A program made the translations under genes and the position numbers. 54,924 nt of DNA from Gemmatimonadota bacterium (lineage in GTDB: Bacteria > Latescibacterota > UBA2968 > UBA8231). Below the pieces are notes generated by a model that searched no databases, was not told where the DNA came from, and saw only the letters and a list, made by a program, of their open reading frames with translations. Location: NCBI GenBank assembly GCA_018672475.1, contig JABHFS010000186.1:1-54924 (forward strand), read 5' to 3'. This document shows, piece by piece, positions 17,001-24,179 of this stretch. Within the stretch, counting starts at the first letter, position 1. Each line of letters starts with the position of its first letter.

Positions 17001-17656
17001 AGCGCCTCGACCAATTGCGGCAATCCCTGCACCGACTCGGCTCGGTCCACTTAGGGGTATTAGAGGAATACGAAGAGCAAAAAGAGCGCTACGATTTCCT
17101 CTGCCAACAGCGCGATGACTTGGTCATCGCCGCCGAGGACCTCAAAAAAACGCTCAACCTGATCGACCGCACGGCGCGGAAAATGTTCTCCGAGACCTTC
17201 GCTCAGATTCGGGAGAAATTCCAAGAGACCTATGCCCGTTTTTTCCCCGGCGGCGAAGCCGACCTCAAACTCGAAGAAAATGTCGACCCCTTGGAAGCGG
17301 GGATCGAAATAACTGCCCGCCCTCGCGGCAAGCGATTGCAAAGTATCACGCTACTCTCGGGTGGCGAAAAAGCCCTGACGGCGATCTCGCTGCTTTTCGC
17401 GATCTATCTAGTAAAACCCAGCCCCTTCTGCATCCTCGACGAAGTCGACGCGCCGCTCGACGACACCAATATCAGCCGCTTCGTGCGAGTGCTCAAAGAG
17501 TTCGCGCAAACGACGCAGTTTATCGTCGTCACCCACAACAAAATCACGATGGCCGCCGCCGACACCCTGCACGGCGTGACGATGCCCGAAGAAGGCGTCT
17601 CGCAATTGGTCTCGGTACGGGTTGAAGAAGATATTTTAGGAGAAGCGGCCGGTTAG
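14093..17656 (+). CDS. smc: Chromosome segregation ATPase SMC
   Basis: A 1187-aa SMC. The head begins MRLTQLEIFGFKSFA with Walker A GPNGCGKSNVVEA. Two long coiled coils of about 330 residues flank a hinge at about 500-660 (GYEGYQSGVRTLML onward). The C-terminal head has the signature LLSGGEKALTAISLLFA and Walker B ILDEVDAPLDD. Length is typical. The GTG at 14093 is chosen because AGGAG lies 7 nt upstream and family members begin at this residue; an upstream GTG at 14072 has no such box. SMC organises and segregates the chromosome as a ring dimer with ScpA/ScpB, which are not in the window. It stands alone as a single-gene unit ended by a good terminator. Confidence 0.97.
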   Translation: MRLTQLEIFGFKSFAQKIVIPFDPGITSIVGPNGCGKSNVVEAIRWVLGEQRAGTFRSSRMEDVIFAGTRQRKALGMSEVSLIIENHENVLPVEFNEVMLTRRLFRSGESDYLLNKIPCRLLDISNLLMDTGLGQGAYSVMEQGMVDEIISQKTENRRRILEEAAGITKYKTRRRSTWNRLEATQADLTRIEDIIAEVKRQVDYLGRQVGRARRYQELKQELDQLDVLLGRHRFFTFNAQLNPLQSEFEELGKVAEEGYTRFTSREAELEKARLVLTDAERAMQEAGIQLNRQIETIHEKERTLIAIRERREAAEQILERAARERADYIAQRETSQQQRRENVHRVEAIRVELATTEDNLQTRERLAAQAEEEYAGHRSELDQRQRVRMEHLRQQGEISRMLERQQAEREALDERTASMREEEESTNVERNEAQRAATTAEAALTATRQSLATLQQQHAETSATRDETEREMQRVTEQRDAARRAAETNQARLQVLEKVRSGYEGYQSGVRTLMLESPHAALFRGVLGDMVDVDAEFARAVEVALGESLQALVAHSDQGVLEAIAHLKEHSGRVGILSLEGALGTPGPALAPEPMSGLRGALRSYVRPEADIAPLVDRLLHNTFFVDDLQTALVLSRRYPNAYLRCVTPDGDAVDLFGQASGGKSEGEDSGLLGRRREISTLRSVIAHQTARHAALVPRLDALAQRVRTLGQRLSSTASELETWRGNEREQVHQHQNARNDADRHTARLTQLQGENARFAARRETLDQNITEQEARLQHNESESERLNEESGKLEEQLKSSEAQRQERREELGTLRVERARIAETVQSLERDAERLENIEANLHRNIERLNEESAEATRHLEERGARIVEIEAELQELHEARDTLAAEQDQRREHWSEANSKNRELQDNISQLQRQLNDQRERRTKLEVQISELKLQTQHIRERLQEEQHCDVETMGAPDEEVDDESTQQRLDQLRQSLHRLGSVHLGVLEEYEEQKERYDFLCQQRDDLVIAAEDLKKTLNLIDRTARKMFSETFAQIREKFQETYARFFPGGEADLKLEENVDPLEAGIEITARPRGKRLQSITLLSGGEKALTAISLLFAIYLVKPSPFCILDEVDAPLDDTNISRFVRVLKEFAQTTQFIVVTHNKITMAAADTLHGVTMPEEGVSQLVSVRVEEDILGEAAG

Positions 17657-17680
17657 CCGATCTGAAACGGTAGAACTGAA

Positions 17681-17715
17681 AAGCCCTCCGCCTTACGCGG
17701 AGGGCTTTTGTTTTA
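17681..17715 (+). terminator. Intrinsic terminator of smc
   Basis: An 11-bp perfect stem AAGCCCTCCGC / GCGGAGGGCTT, 5-nt loop, followed by TTGTTTTA. Confidence 0.9.
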
Positions 17716-17773
17716 TATGATTTTCCAATCTCCGACATCCATGATCACGACCAAGCCGGCCTTGCTACCACGC

Positions 17774-18637
17774 TTAGCCCAGCCAAAGCTCGGCATCTAA
17801 ATCATAAGGGTTCTCAGCGACCAATAGCTCGGCGCGCTGTGCCACCTTCGCATCGCTACCGTTGAGCGCATTGCGCAGGAATTCAGGATGCGCTTCAAGA
17901 AAACTCTTCATCGCCGCATGCGGGTCACGATAATAACTCACCAATACTGCAAACTGTTTTTGATCGATTCGCCCCATATCGAGCAGACGCGTAAAGAGCG
18001 CCTCATCCACCCGCAATAGCGCTCCGGCCGCGACCCCTTCTGCGTTGAGTGCCTCAATCCCGCCCTGCCCGCGATCGACGACATTGGCCGCATAGGCGAT
18101 CCGCCCGCCCCCCTCGGCGACGACCGGTATCCAGGAGCGAAAATAACTCGACGCCTCAGTCACCAAATCCGCCACATGCAACGTCTCAACCTCGTTTTTT
18201 TCGACAGCGCGCAAATCGTCACCGTCCAACAACACCTTGCGCAGATCCTTGTAGATCAACAAATGTGGTTTTTGCAGCCGCTCGGCTACCGCCAGCGAAA
18301 AAAACCAATCCCTACGCTCTCCCCCCGAGACCGCCGCAAATTCGGCACCGCTGTCTTTCGCTTCTTCAACCAACGCGTCGATCACCTGGCGATAGATTTC
18401 ATCCTCGGCATATTGTTTTTCGACCCGCTCGCGCAGACGAAAGGGGAAATCGGCCGCCCCGTTCTCCGCATCAATAAAAGCCAGCAGATCCTTCGCCCCT
18501 GCGGGCCCGCCATATACATTCTCGGTGTTAATGTAATAGGGACCCAACGTACCGGAAGTATACCAGAACACCTCCCCAAGAGGAGGAAGGCGTAACGCTT
18601 CAGTTTCTAAGAGTGCTTTCAGAAGATCAAATGCCAT
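17774..18637 (-). CDS. Orotate phosphoribosyltransferase-like protein
   Basis: A 287-aa type I phosphoribosyltransferase-like protein. TSGTLGPYYINTENVYGG near residue 30 corresponds to the orotate/base-binding N-terminus of PyrE-like proteins, VSGGERRDWFFSLAVAERL and LLIYKDL form the middle of the PRT core, and LHVADLVTEASSYFR replaces the classical DDVxTTGGT PRPP loop. It is longer than standard OPRT (about 210 aa), with about 80 additional C-terminal helical residues. Similar long proteins exist in Firmicutes as a family near PyrE. Whether it makes OMP or uses another base is open. Start is the ATG at 18635-18637; a GTG 12 nt upstream is possible. Confidence 0.7.
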   Translation of the reverse strand: MAFDLLKALLETEALRLPPLGEVFWYTSGTLGPYYINTENVYGGPAGAKDLLAFIDAENGAADFPFRLRERVEKQYAEDEIYRQVIDALVEEAKDSGAEFAAVSGGERRDWFFSLAVAERLQKPHLLIYKDLRKVLLDGDDLRAVEKNEVETLHVADLVTEASSYFRSWIPVVAEGGGRIAYAANVVDRGQGGIEALNAEGVAAGALLRVDEALFTRLLDMGRIDQKQFAVLVSYYRDPHAAMKSFLEAHPEFLRNALNGSDAKVAQRAELLVAENPYDLDAELWLG

Positions 18638-18673
18638 TCCTATCTTCACCTTCTTCTATCAAGCTGAATGACC

Positions 18674-18847
18674 AAGGGGCCGATTGGGGATTTCCCCAGA
18701 GCGGCTTGCTGCCCTCGATTTTACAGGATAGTGAAATTGGAGGTAGCCCTCGGAGCCTCGCAGGATGTGAGGGCTACTTCCCGCAGGGCACGTTTCGCTT
18801 GAGTGATGCGTGCATGAAGCAACGGGGAAATTCCCAATCGGCCCTTT
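18674..18847. repeat. MITE-like long-hairpin element
   Basis: Terminal inverted repeats of 24 bp (18674-18697 and 18824-18847) match at 22 of 24 positions. A second inverted pair lies inside: GGAGGTAGCCCTC (18739-18751) and GAGGGCTACTTCC (18770-18782). Further weak pairing (CTGCCC with GGGCAC nearby) suggests most of the 174 bp could fold back on itself. It fills the gap between two minus-strand genes and encodes nothing recognisable. A non-autonomous transposable repeat or a structured RNA are both possible. Confidence 0.6.
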
Positions 18848-18855
18848 CACCGCGT

Positions 18856-19398
18856 TCATTCCGGCAACTCCCCTGCTGGAATATCCCGCATCCGCGGATT
18901 TACCCGATCCCGCTCCGAAAGAATCAACTGCCCTTCCACACCCCAATCTAACCCCCCGTCCGGGTCATCCCAAGCCACACCAAACTCATCCGTATTATCG
19001 TAATATCTATCGACCAAATAGAAGAGCATCAAATCGGTGACCGCATAAAAACCATGCGCCACCCCGACCGGAATAAAAACACCGGCCAACGCCTCCTGAT
19101 TTAACTCAATGACCTGGCCTTGCCCCCTGGTCGAAGAGCCTTGGCGCAAATCAAGCAAGCCGACGCGCATCAATCCCATCCCGCAATGCCAATAATCCAC
19201 CTGGTGATGGTGATAGTGCAAACCGCGCAGCGTCCCCTTCTGCGATTCGGAACGACTCCACTGCAAGGCATCCCAACTGCGCTGTGGAAACCACTCTTTG
19301 CGATAGATTTCGGTAAAGCGGCCTCGCTGGTCGCCATGCGATTGCAGTTCGGCGATATAAACGCCTTCAATAGCCGTGGATTCTCGAATCTCGGTCAT
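18856..19398 (-). CDS. dTDP-4-dehydrorhamnose 3,5-epimerase-like cupin (RmlC family)
   Basis: A 180-aa RmlC-family cupin. SHGDQRGRFTEIYRKEWFP is the family N-terminus, GTLRGLHYHHHQVDYWHC has the active-site His of the LRGLHY motif, and VFIPVGVAHGFYAVTD is the second conserved block. RmlC epimerises dTDP-4-keto-6-deoxy sugars during rhamnose synthesis for cell-surface glycans. No rmlA, rmlB or rmlD is adjacent, so the substrate is unsure. The ATG at 19396-19398 has GGGAGG 6 nt upstream. It starts 1 nt after the stop of the SEC-C gene and is probably co-transcribed with it. Confidence 0.85.
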   Translation of the reverse strand: MTEIRESTAIEGVYIAELQSHGDQRGRFTEIYRKEWFPQRSWDALQWSRSESQKGTLRGLHYHHHQVDYWHCGMGLMRVGLLDLRQGSSTRGQGQVIELNQEALAGVFIPVGVAHGFYAVTDLMLFYLVDRYYDNTDEFGVAWDDPDGGLDWGVEGQLILSERDRVNPRMRDIPAGELPE

Positions 19399-19399
19399 A

Positions 19400-20065
19400 T
19401 CAACCTCCCTTACCACAGCATTTCTTGAACTTCTTACCGCTACCACAGGGACAAGGATCATTGCGGCCGACTTTCGGCGCTTCGCGGCGGAAGGTTTCTA
19501 TTTTGCCGGGAAAGAGCCGTCCGCCTTCCAGCATCTCGGCAGGTTTTTTGCCTTCGAGCGAATCGCGCGGCGTCTGTAACCACTCCTCGTGCAACTCCTG
19601 CATCTCGTCGCTCATCTGGGCATCACTCATCTCAGGCTCGACACCGCGTTCCTGGCAGAAGGCACCGAAATCGCCCAACAAAGCGCCCCGCGGGGAGCTT
19701 AACATCTGCTCGACCTGTTGCATATCCACGCCGGGCGGCAACATGCCCTGGAGCTCGGCCAGATCAAGTTCCTCTTCAACTACTTCTTCACCAACCTCCT
19801 GCAAACTTTCGTCAGACTCTGCCGTTTCTTCCGCCTCGACTTCATCTTCATCTTCAACCGGTGGGGGAGCTACTTCGCTGGCGATCTCCGCCAAGAGTTG
19901 GCGCAATTCACCGCGCTCAGCTTCAGCGGCCTCAGGTAGGACCTGGCCGACGATCCATTCTACCTCCTCGCCGTCTTCCAGCAGTTCGACAATTTCATCC
20001 GCCGAAAATTTCTCGACCCCTTTGGCTTTGCACAAATCCTCGAGGCGCGTGGCCAATTCTTGCAC
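19400..20065 (-). CDS. SEC-C zinc-motif protein
   Basis: A 221-aa acidic protein ending in VGRNDPCPCGSGKKFKKCCG, the SEC-C motif (C-x-C-x(8)-C-C/H) known from the SecA C-terminus, where it binds zinc and SecB or ribosomes. Residues 1-70 are helical, residues 75-105 are a very acidic stretch (VEDEDEVEAEETAESDESLQ), and the middle holds SSPRGALLGDFGAFCQERGV. It lacks any SecA domain. The GTG start has GGAG upstream. Function of such stand-alone SEC-C proteins is generally unknown. Confidence 0.75.
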   Translation of the reverse strand: MQELATRLEDLCKAKGVEKFSADEIVELLEDGEEVEWIVGQVLPEAAEAERGELRQLLAEIASEVAPPPVEDEDEVEAEETAESDESLQEVGEEVVEEELDLAELQGMLPPGVDMQQVEQMLSSPRGALLGDFGAFCQERGVEPEMSDAQMSDEMQELHEEWLQTPRDSLEGKKPAEMLEGGRLFPGKIETFRREAPKVGRNDPCPCGSGKKFKKCCGKGG

Positions 20066-20111
20066 AGACTCACTCCATCTTTCAGTTATTTAAGGGATTT
20101 ACCGAGGTCAA

Positions 20112-20140
20112 AATCTATCATTTACCGCTCTAATTGTCAA
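20112..20140 (-). promoter_or_regulatory. sigma-70 promoter of the SEC-C/RmlC-like genes
   Basis: On the minus strand a perfect TTGACA (20135-20140), 17-nt spacer, TAGATT (20112-20117, 4/6), about 47 nt before the SEC-C start. Confidence 0.65.
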
Positions 20141-20150
20141 AAAAAAGGAC

Positions 20151-20190
20151 CTCAGAAATCTGAGATATTCTCAAATATCTGAGTACTCAG
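20151..20190. promoter_or_regulatory. Cluster of overlapping palindromes, candidate enhancer-binding-protein site
   Basis: Three inverted repeats follow one another: CTCAGAAATCTGAG (20151-20164), GATATTCTCAAATATC (20164-20179) and the perfect CTGAGTACTCAG (20179-20190). Near-identical 14-mers also recur 19 bp apart at 20151 and 20170 (12/14). The cluster is about 95-135 bp upstream of the start point predicted from the -24/-12 promoter, the usual place for a sigma-54 activator, and also flanks the divergent sigma-70 promoter. Confidence 0.55.
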
Positions 20191-20223
20191 TCAACTTTTC
20201 TATCGCCATAACGGCTGTAAATG

Positions 20224-20252
20224 GGCCAAATTGGCCGAAATACGCGTATTTC
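20224..20252. promoter_or_regulatory. Two further palindromes just upstream of the -24 box
   Basis: GGCCAAATTGGCC (20224-20236) and the perfect 16-bp GAAATACGCGTATTTC (20237-20252) abut each other and end 6 bp before the -24 element. They look like operator or bending-protein sites. Confidence 0.5.
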
Positions 20253-20258
20253 CAAGAA

Positions 20259-20274
20259 TGGTACGGTTCTTGCT
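20259..20274 (+). promoter_or_regulatory. sigma-54 (-24/-12) promoter of the ECF sigma gene
   Basis: TGGTACG-GTTC-TTGCT matches the consensus TGGCACG-N4-TTGCW with exactly 10 nt between the invariant GG and GC. The expected start point is near 20285, 58 nt before the ATG. rpoN itself is in this window. Confidence 0.7.
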
Positions 20275-20342
20275 AAAACTTAAGCAGAATCGCGCTGGCC
20301 GTCCCGAGGCCGCCGGCGTCCCTCGCGAGAAAGGGTGTCATA

Positions 20343-20954
20343 ATGGAAGCAATCAAGCAGCTTACAGATAAGGAAATTTTGATGCGGGCCGTCGAAGACC
20401 AGGGCTATCTCGCCCTTTTGGTCAAGCGCTACCGCACGCCACTCTACAACTTTGTCTACCGCTTTGTCAGCGACCGGGAAACCGCAGAGGATATCGTACA
20501 AGAGACCTTCCTCCGCTGCTTGCGACACAGCCACCAATATCCGGCCATCGAGCAAGTTTCGACCTGGCTCTATACCATCGCCGGCAACCTGGCCAAAACC
20601 GAATTGCGGCGTCGCAAACGCTGGCACTGGATCCCGATCGGCCCCAGCGACAATGACGAACAGCGCACTTCATTCTATGAGCCCGTCGATAAAAACCGCC
20701 TGCCCGGAGAGCAAACGGACTCTAACCGCGTCGAAGATACGGTCGTCAACGCCATTCACAACTTACCCGAAGAGTTCCGTGAAGCCGTCCTGTTACGCGA
20801 CCTCAATGGTTTCTCTTACGAGGAAATATCCAAAATCATCAACTGTCCCGTCGGCACCGTCAAATCCCGCGTCAATCGAGGCCGTCTGCGACTGCAAAAA
20901 ACGCTGCGAGGTCTCGCCGAGGAGGTCATCGGCTCGCTCGCCGCCATAGCCTAA
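20343..20954 (+). CDS. ECF-type RNA polymerase sigma factor
   Basis: A 203-aa sigma-70-family ECF factor. Region 2 spans about residues 25-90 (VKRYRTPLYNFVYRFVSDRE, AEDIVQETFLR, the -10-binding helix and STWLYTIAGNLAKTELRRRK). After a 45-residue linker, region 4 runs from NLPEEFREAVLLRDLNGFSY to VGTVKSRVNRGRLRLQ, the -35-binding HTH. No anti-sigma gene is adjacent, unusual for ECF factors. The sigma-54 promoter upstream suggests control by an enhancer-binding protein instead, making a two-step sigma cascade. A terminator follows directly, so it is a single-gene unit. Confidence 0.92.
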   Translation: MEAIKQLTDKEILMRAVEDQGYLALLVKRYRTPLYNFVYRFVSDRETAEDIVQETFLRCLRHSHQYPAIEQVSTWLYTIAGNLAKTELRRRKRWHWIPIGPSDNDEQRTSFYEPVDKNRLPGEQTDSNRVEDTVVNAIHNLPEEFREAVLLRDLNGFSYEEISKIINCPVGTVKSRVNRGRLRLQKTLRGLAEEVIGSLAAIA

Positions 20955-20974
20955 ATCGATTCTCAACTGCACGG

Positions 20975-21011
20975 AGCACCGGCGTTTAATAAAAATGCCG
21001 GTGCTTTTTTA
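20975..21011 (+). terminator. Intrinsic terminator of the ECF sigma gene
   Basis: A 9-bp stem AGCACCGGC / GCCGGTGCT with a 13-nt loop, followed by a run of six T. Confidence 0.9.
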
Positions 21012-21067
21012 TTGCCTGCGCTTTAACCCCTGGTTATTTTCGCTCACCTACTCAACCAGGAGCCCCA

Positions 21068-22120
21068 ATGCGCATCGATACCGAACGACTCTACACCACC
21101 TTAGAAAAATTGCTCAGTGCCCACGCCCCCTCGGGCGCCGAAGCCGAAATGGACGTCCTCGTCAACGAATTCGCTGCCCCGATCAGTGACGCGGTCTGGC
21201 AAGACGCAGCCGACAATATCATCATCCACATCAAAGGCGAAAGCGACGAGCGACCTGTCGCCGCCCTCTCCCACAAGGACGAGATCGCCCTGATCGTCAA
21301 ACGCGTCGACCCGGACGGTAAAATCAGGGTCCGCCCCTTGGGCGGTCTGCATCCGTGGGCACTCGGAGAAAGTCCAGTGGAACTTATGGCACCCGACGGC
21401 CTCTGCCCCGGCGTATTGTCGATCGGCGCAAAACACGTCTCCGAAGAAAGTCCGGCCGGCCTGCTCAAAACCGGCCAACCGCTCACGTGGGAGCAAATGT
21501 GGATCGAGACGAGGCTCACCGCCGAAGAATTGGCGCAACGTGGCATTCGCGCCGGCACCCGGGCGGTTATCGCCCGCAAACATAAAATGCTCTGGCGTCT
21601 GGGCGATTCGATTTGCGGCTACAACCTCGATTGCCGCGCCGGTCTAGCCGCGATCTTCGAAGCCGGTATGTATCTGCGGGAAAACCGTCCGGCACAAGAT
21701 GTTTATCTTATCGCCAGTAGCAGCGAGGAAATTGGCGGCCATGGCGCCACCTATGCGCTTGCACAGTTACCAGTCGAGACGGCCGTCGCCGTGGATATTG
21801 CGCCTGCAGCAGCCGAGTACGGCACGATTAACAGCGGCAACCCCATTATCGGCGTCAGGGACAGCCGGGGCCTCTACGACGAACGCATCATCAGCCGTTT
21901 TGACCAGCTGGCCACTAAGCATGGCTTTGCCATACAAACAGCGGTTCTAACCTCGTATTCCTCCGATTCCACCATCGCCAAAACATCCGGTTCCGTCGGG
22001 CGCGCCGCACTCATCGGTTATCCCGGCGACAATACGCACGGTTACGAGATCTGCTCTTGGGACGGCATCGTCAACACCGCGCAATTGCTGTTGGCTTATC
22101 TGGAAGATCCAGCGATTTAA
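21068..22120 (+). CDS. M42 family metallo-aminopeptidase
   Basis: A 350-aa protein of peptidase family M42 (glutamyl/leucyl aminopeptidase, also found as endoglucanase-like). All expected zinc-site blocks can be seen: ALSHKDEIALIV (His and Asp), CGYNLDCRAGLAA (bridging Asp), SSSEEIGGHGA (catalytic Glu pair), AVAVDIAPAAAEYG (Asp) and GDNTHGYEICSWDGI (His). The order and length fit the family. These are large cytosolic self-compartmentalising complexes that trim peptides. The ATG has AGGAG 5 nt upstream. It is not linked to other peptidase genes here. Confidence 0.9.
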   Translation: MRIDTERLYTTLEKLLSAHAPSGAEAEMDVLVNEFAAPISDAVWQDAADNIIIHIKGESDERPVAALSHKDEIALIVKRVDPDGKIRVRPLGGLHPWALGESPVELMAPDGLCPGVLSIGAKHVSEESPAGLLKTGQPLTWEQMWIETRLTAEELAQRGIRAGTRAVIARKHKMLWRLGDSICGYNLDCRAGLAAIFEAGMYLRENRPAQDVYLIASSSEEIGGHGATYALAQLPVETAVAVDIAPAAAEYGTINSGNPIIGVRDSRGLYDERIISRFDQLATKHGFAIQTAVLTSYSSDSTIAKTSGSVGRAALIGYPGDNTHGYEICSWDGIVNTAQLLLAYLEDPAI

Positions 22121-22266
22121 AAATCGGAAGAACGTTTAACAGCGGCACAGGGCAAATAAACTTTCCGTGGCTCTTCTTTTCGCTCAACCGCCAAAGAGAG
22201 CCCCTCGAAATGCACCTGAATAGGCTGGGTTCGCAGGGATGCGCGTGGACTTGGCGCCGCTCGAGA

Positions 22267-22447
22267 TTAGAATACTTCTTCGAGTTTGACCTTGGCTCTG
22301 ACGCGCCCTAAGCAAGCGCCACTTCACCATCGACAGAGTAAGCCCGAGGAAACGAGCGATATCTTGTTGCGGGTAGTCTTCGAAATGATCGGGCAGCAGG
22401 ACTTGGCGATATTCCGGCGTCAGGCGATCCAGCCCCTCCCAGAGCAT
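22267..22447 (-). pseudogene. ECF sigma factor region 4 fragment
   Basis: The minus strand reads WEGLDRLTPEYRQVLL, EDYPQQDIARFLGLTLSM and VKWRLLRARQ, the sigma region 4 HTH. One base later in the alternate frame the family-like ending RAKVKLEEVF runs to a TAA at 22267-22269, so there is a single-base frameshift near 22300. Region 2 is absent: upstream DNA (22448-22591) has an in-frame stop and no sigma-like sequence. The rest of the gap (22121-22266 and 22448-22591) shows nothing else I can name. Confidence 0.65.
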
Positions 22448-22591
22448 ATCGTTGCTCTCGTCGAGAGGCTATGGGGACTGTGTCGGTCGGTCGTGCTGAG
22501 CACCAAACCTCCGGTTCTTCACTTACAGATGCCCGAGTTGTTTAAAAATTGGCAATTTCTCAGCAAAAAATATTATGCGACAACCGCCGGG

Positions 22592-23644
22592 TTAGAATGC
22601 GCGCTGAACCAGGAAATCCAGCATCTCCCCTAACCTATCGCGAGCAGCGTTGGCCGGAATCTTTTCCAAATAAGCTAAACTCTCCCGGGCCTTCGCCAAA
22701 CAGACTTCTTCGGCATAGCGATCGCATTCGTAGCGCTCGACCAGGGCGATGACCCCTTCGATCTCCTCCGCCGTATTGAGTTGGCGCTCCGCGTGCAGGA
22801 TTTTGAGCACCTCCTCCTGCTCAGAAGGCGAACATTTGCGCAATAAGTCGATAATAATTAGCGTTCGCTTACCTTCGGCAATATCCCCACCCCGCTCCTT
22901 GCCATAAGCTCCCGAAGTGATACCAGGTGCCACATCCGCATCCTGCTCAGAAGCACTCAAGTTCAGCAAATCATCGCGAATTTGGAAAGCGATCGCCATC
23001 GCCTCGCCGAAATCACCAATATGCGCCCTCAATTCAGGATCGGCACCGGCGATAATCGCACCAGCCGTACAAGGCCCTCGTCCGGTATACCAGCCAGTCT
23101 TCTTGCGCAACATCGTCATAAACTCTTCTTCACTGGGAACACATTGCTGGCGGATCCACCCAACATCATAGGCCTGCCCTTCAAAGGTCTCGCGTGAACC
23201 GCGGATCATCTCCTCGACCAAGTCCAAAGACACCTCAGCACCCAGCAACTCGCGGTTGGCACTCAACACCTCAAAGACTTTGGCATATAGCGCGTCGCCG
23301 ACATTGATGCTCAACGGAATCCCGTGCAGTTTGTGCATACAGGGTTTGCCACGGCGCATTTCGGAATCGTCTTCAATATCGTCGTGGACCACAGCGAAAG
23401 ACTGGAACATTTCAAAAGCCGCTGCGGTGCGCACCGCTTTTTTCATATCGCCGCCAAAGACATCACAAGCCAATAACACCAACGCCGGACGGAAACGTTT
23501 GCCGCCGCGCTCAGGATAGTCACGCATTGGCCCATACATATAGGCCTCCGGCTCCTGAACGGGCAAAAAGCTAAACATTTCCTGCTCAATATCGGGAATA
23601 TGTCGATGTAAAAACTCACTTAAACCCTGGGGTACCGACGACAT
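22592..23644 (-). CDS. Trans-isoprenyl diphosphate synthase (FPP/GGPP synthase family)
   Basis: A 350-aa all-helical prenyl transferase. GGKRFRPALVLLACD precedes the first Asp-rich motif in VVHDDIEDDSEMRRGKP (DDxxD type with the following MRRG), and the second Asp motif is AIAFQIRDDLLN. KTGWYTGRGPCTAGAII lies between. It condenses IPP with allylic diphosphates to make C15-C20 or longer chains for quinone, undecaprenyl or carotenoid pathways; product length cannot be read by eye. The ATG at 23642-23644 has AAGG 6 nt upstream; a TTG two codons earlier is the alternative. Confidence 0.9.
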   Translation of the reverse strand: MSSVPQGLSEFLHRHIPDIEQEMFSFLPVQEPEAYMYGPMRDYPERGGKRFRPALVLLACDVFGGDMKKAVRTAAAFEMFQSFAVVHDDIEDDSEMRRGKPCMHKLHGIPLSINVGDALYAKVFEVLSANRELLGAEVSLDLVEEMIRGSRETFEGQAYDVGWIRQQCVPSEEEFMTMLRKKTGWYTGRGPCTAGAIIAGADPELRAHIGDFGEAMAIAFQIRDDLLNLSASEQDADVAPGITSGAYGKERGGDIAEGKRTLIIIDLLRKCSPSEQEEVLKILHAERQLNTAEEIEGVIALVERYECDRYAEEVCLAKARESLAYLEKIPANAARDRLGEMLDFLVQRAF

Positions 23645-23672
23645 ATGCAACCTTCTTTTTCGTGGGAGACGA

Positions 23673-23701
23673 TTTATTCACCGCCTAATGATAAACGCCA
23701 A
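23673..23701 (-). promoter_or_regulatory. candidate promoter of the prenyl synthase gene
   Basis: On the minus strand TTGGCG (23696-23701), 17-nt spacer, AATAAA (23673-23678). Both boxes are about 4/6. Confidence 0.3.
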
Positions 23702-23713
23702 TCGAATCGGGGC

Positions 23714-23748
23714 AAAAGAAAAGGCCAACCACCCGTAGATAGTCGGCC
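23714..23748 (-). terminator. Terminator of the ATP synthase operon
   Basis: Minus-strand stem GGCCGAC / GTTGGCC (7 bp with one G-U) followed by TTTTCTTTT, 27 nt after the atpC stop. Confidence 0.7.
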
Positions 23749-23774
23749 CTAATCTGGTCTTAAATATTGGAAGC

Positions 23775-24176
23775 TTAACCGCCTACCTTGAGACGGTTGA
23801 GCGCGCGCGAGATCGCCATCTGTGCCCGCACCACGTCGACGTCTTCTTGCTCTCGGCTGGCCAAGCGTTCTTCGGCCCGCTGCCGTGAAGACTCAGCGCG
23901 CACAACATCGATCTCGTCTGCGCGTTCAGCGGTCTCGGCTAGTATCGTGACCCGCTCTTGACCGACCTCGGCGAAACCGCCGCTGACGGCCATCCAGGCC
24001 TCGTTTCCGCCCTCTTCGGCAAAACGCAGTGCCCCGATCTGCAAAGAAGTCAAAAGCGGCATATGCCCGGCCATAATGCCAAAGCTGCCCTCGCTGCCAG
24101 GCGCCTGCAAGCTGACGATTTGACCTGAGTAGACCGTCTTTTCCGGCGTGACAATCTCCAGCGCGAAACCCGCCAT
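23775..24176 (-). CDS. atpC: F1 ATP synthase epsilon subunit
   Basis: A 133-aa epsilon subunit: the beta-sandwich starts LEIVTPEKTVYSGQIVSLQA with GSFGIMAGHMPLLTSL, then a two-helix C-terminal domain (RAESSRQRAEERLASR) that can inhibit ATP hydrolysis. It is the last gene of the operon and starts 3 nt after atpD. Confidence 0.95.
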   Translation of the reverse strand: MAGFALEIVTPEKTVYSGQIVSLQAPGSEGSFGIMAGHMPLLTSLQIGALRFAEEGGNEAWMAVSGGFAEVGQERVTILAETAERADEIDVVRAESSRQRAEERLASREQEDVDVVRAQMAISRALNRLKVGG

Positions 24177-24179
24177 TTC

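Noticed and set aside
20151..20190. Rho-independent terminator in the SEC-C/ECF gap
   Set aside because: The palindromes lie between two divergent gene starts, are AT-rich and have no T-run; an operator role fits better.
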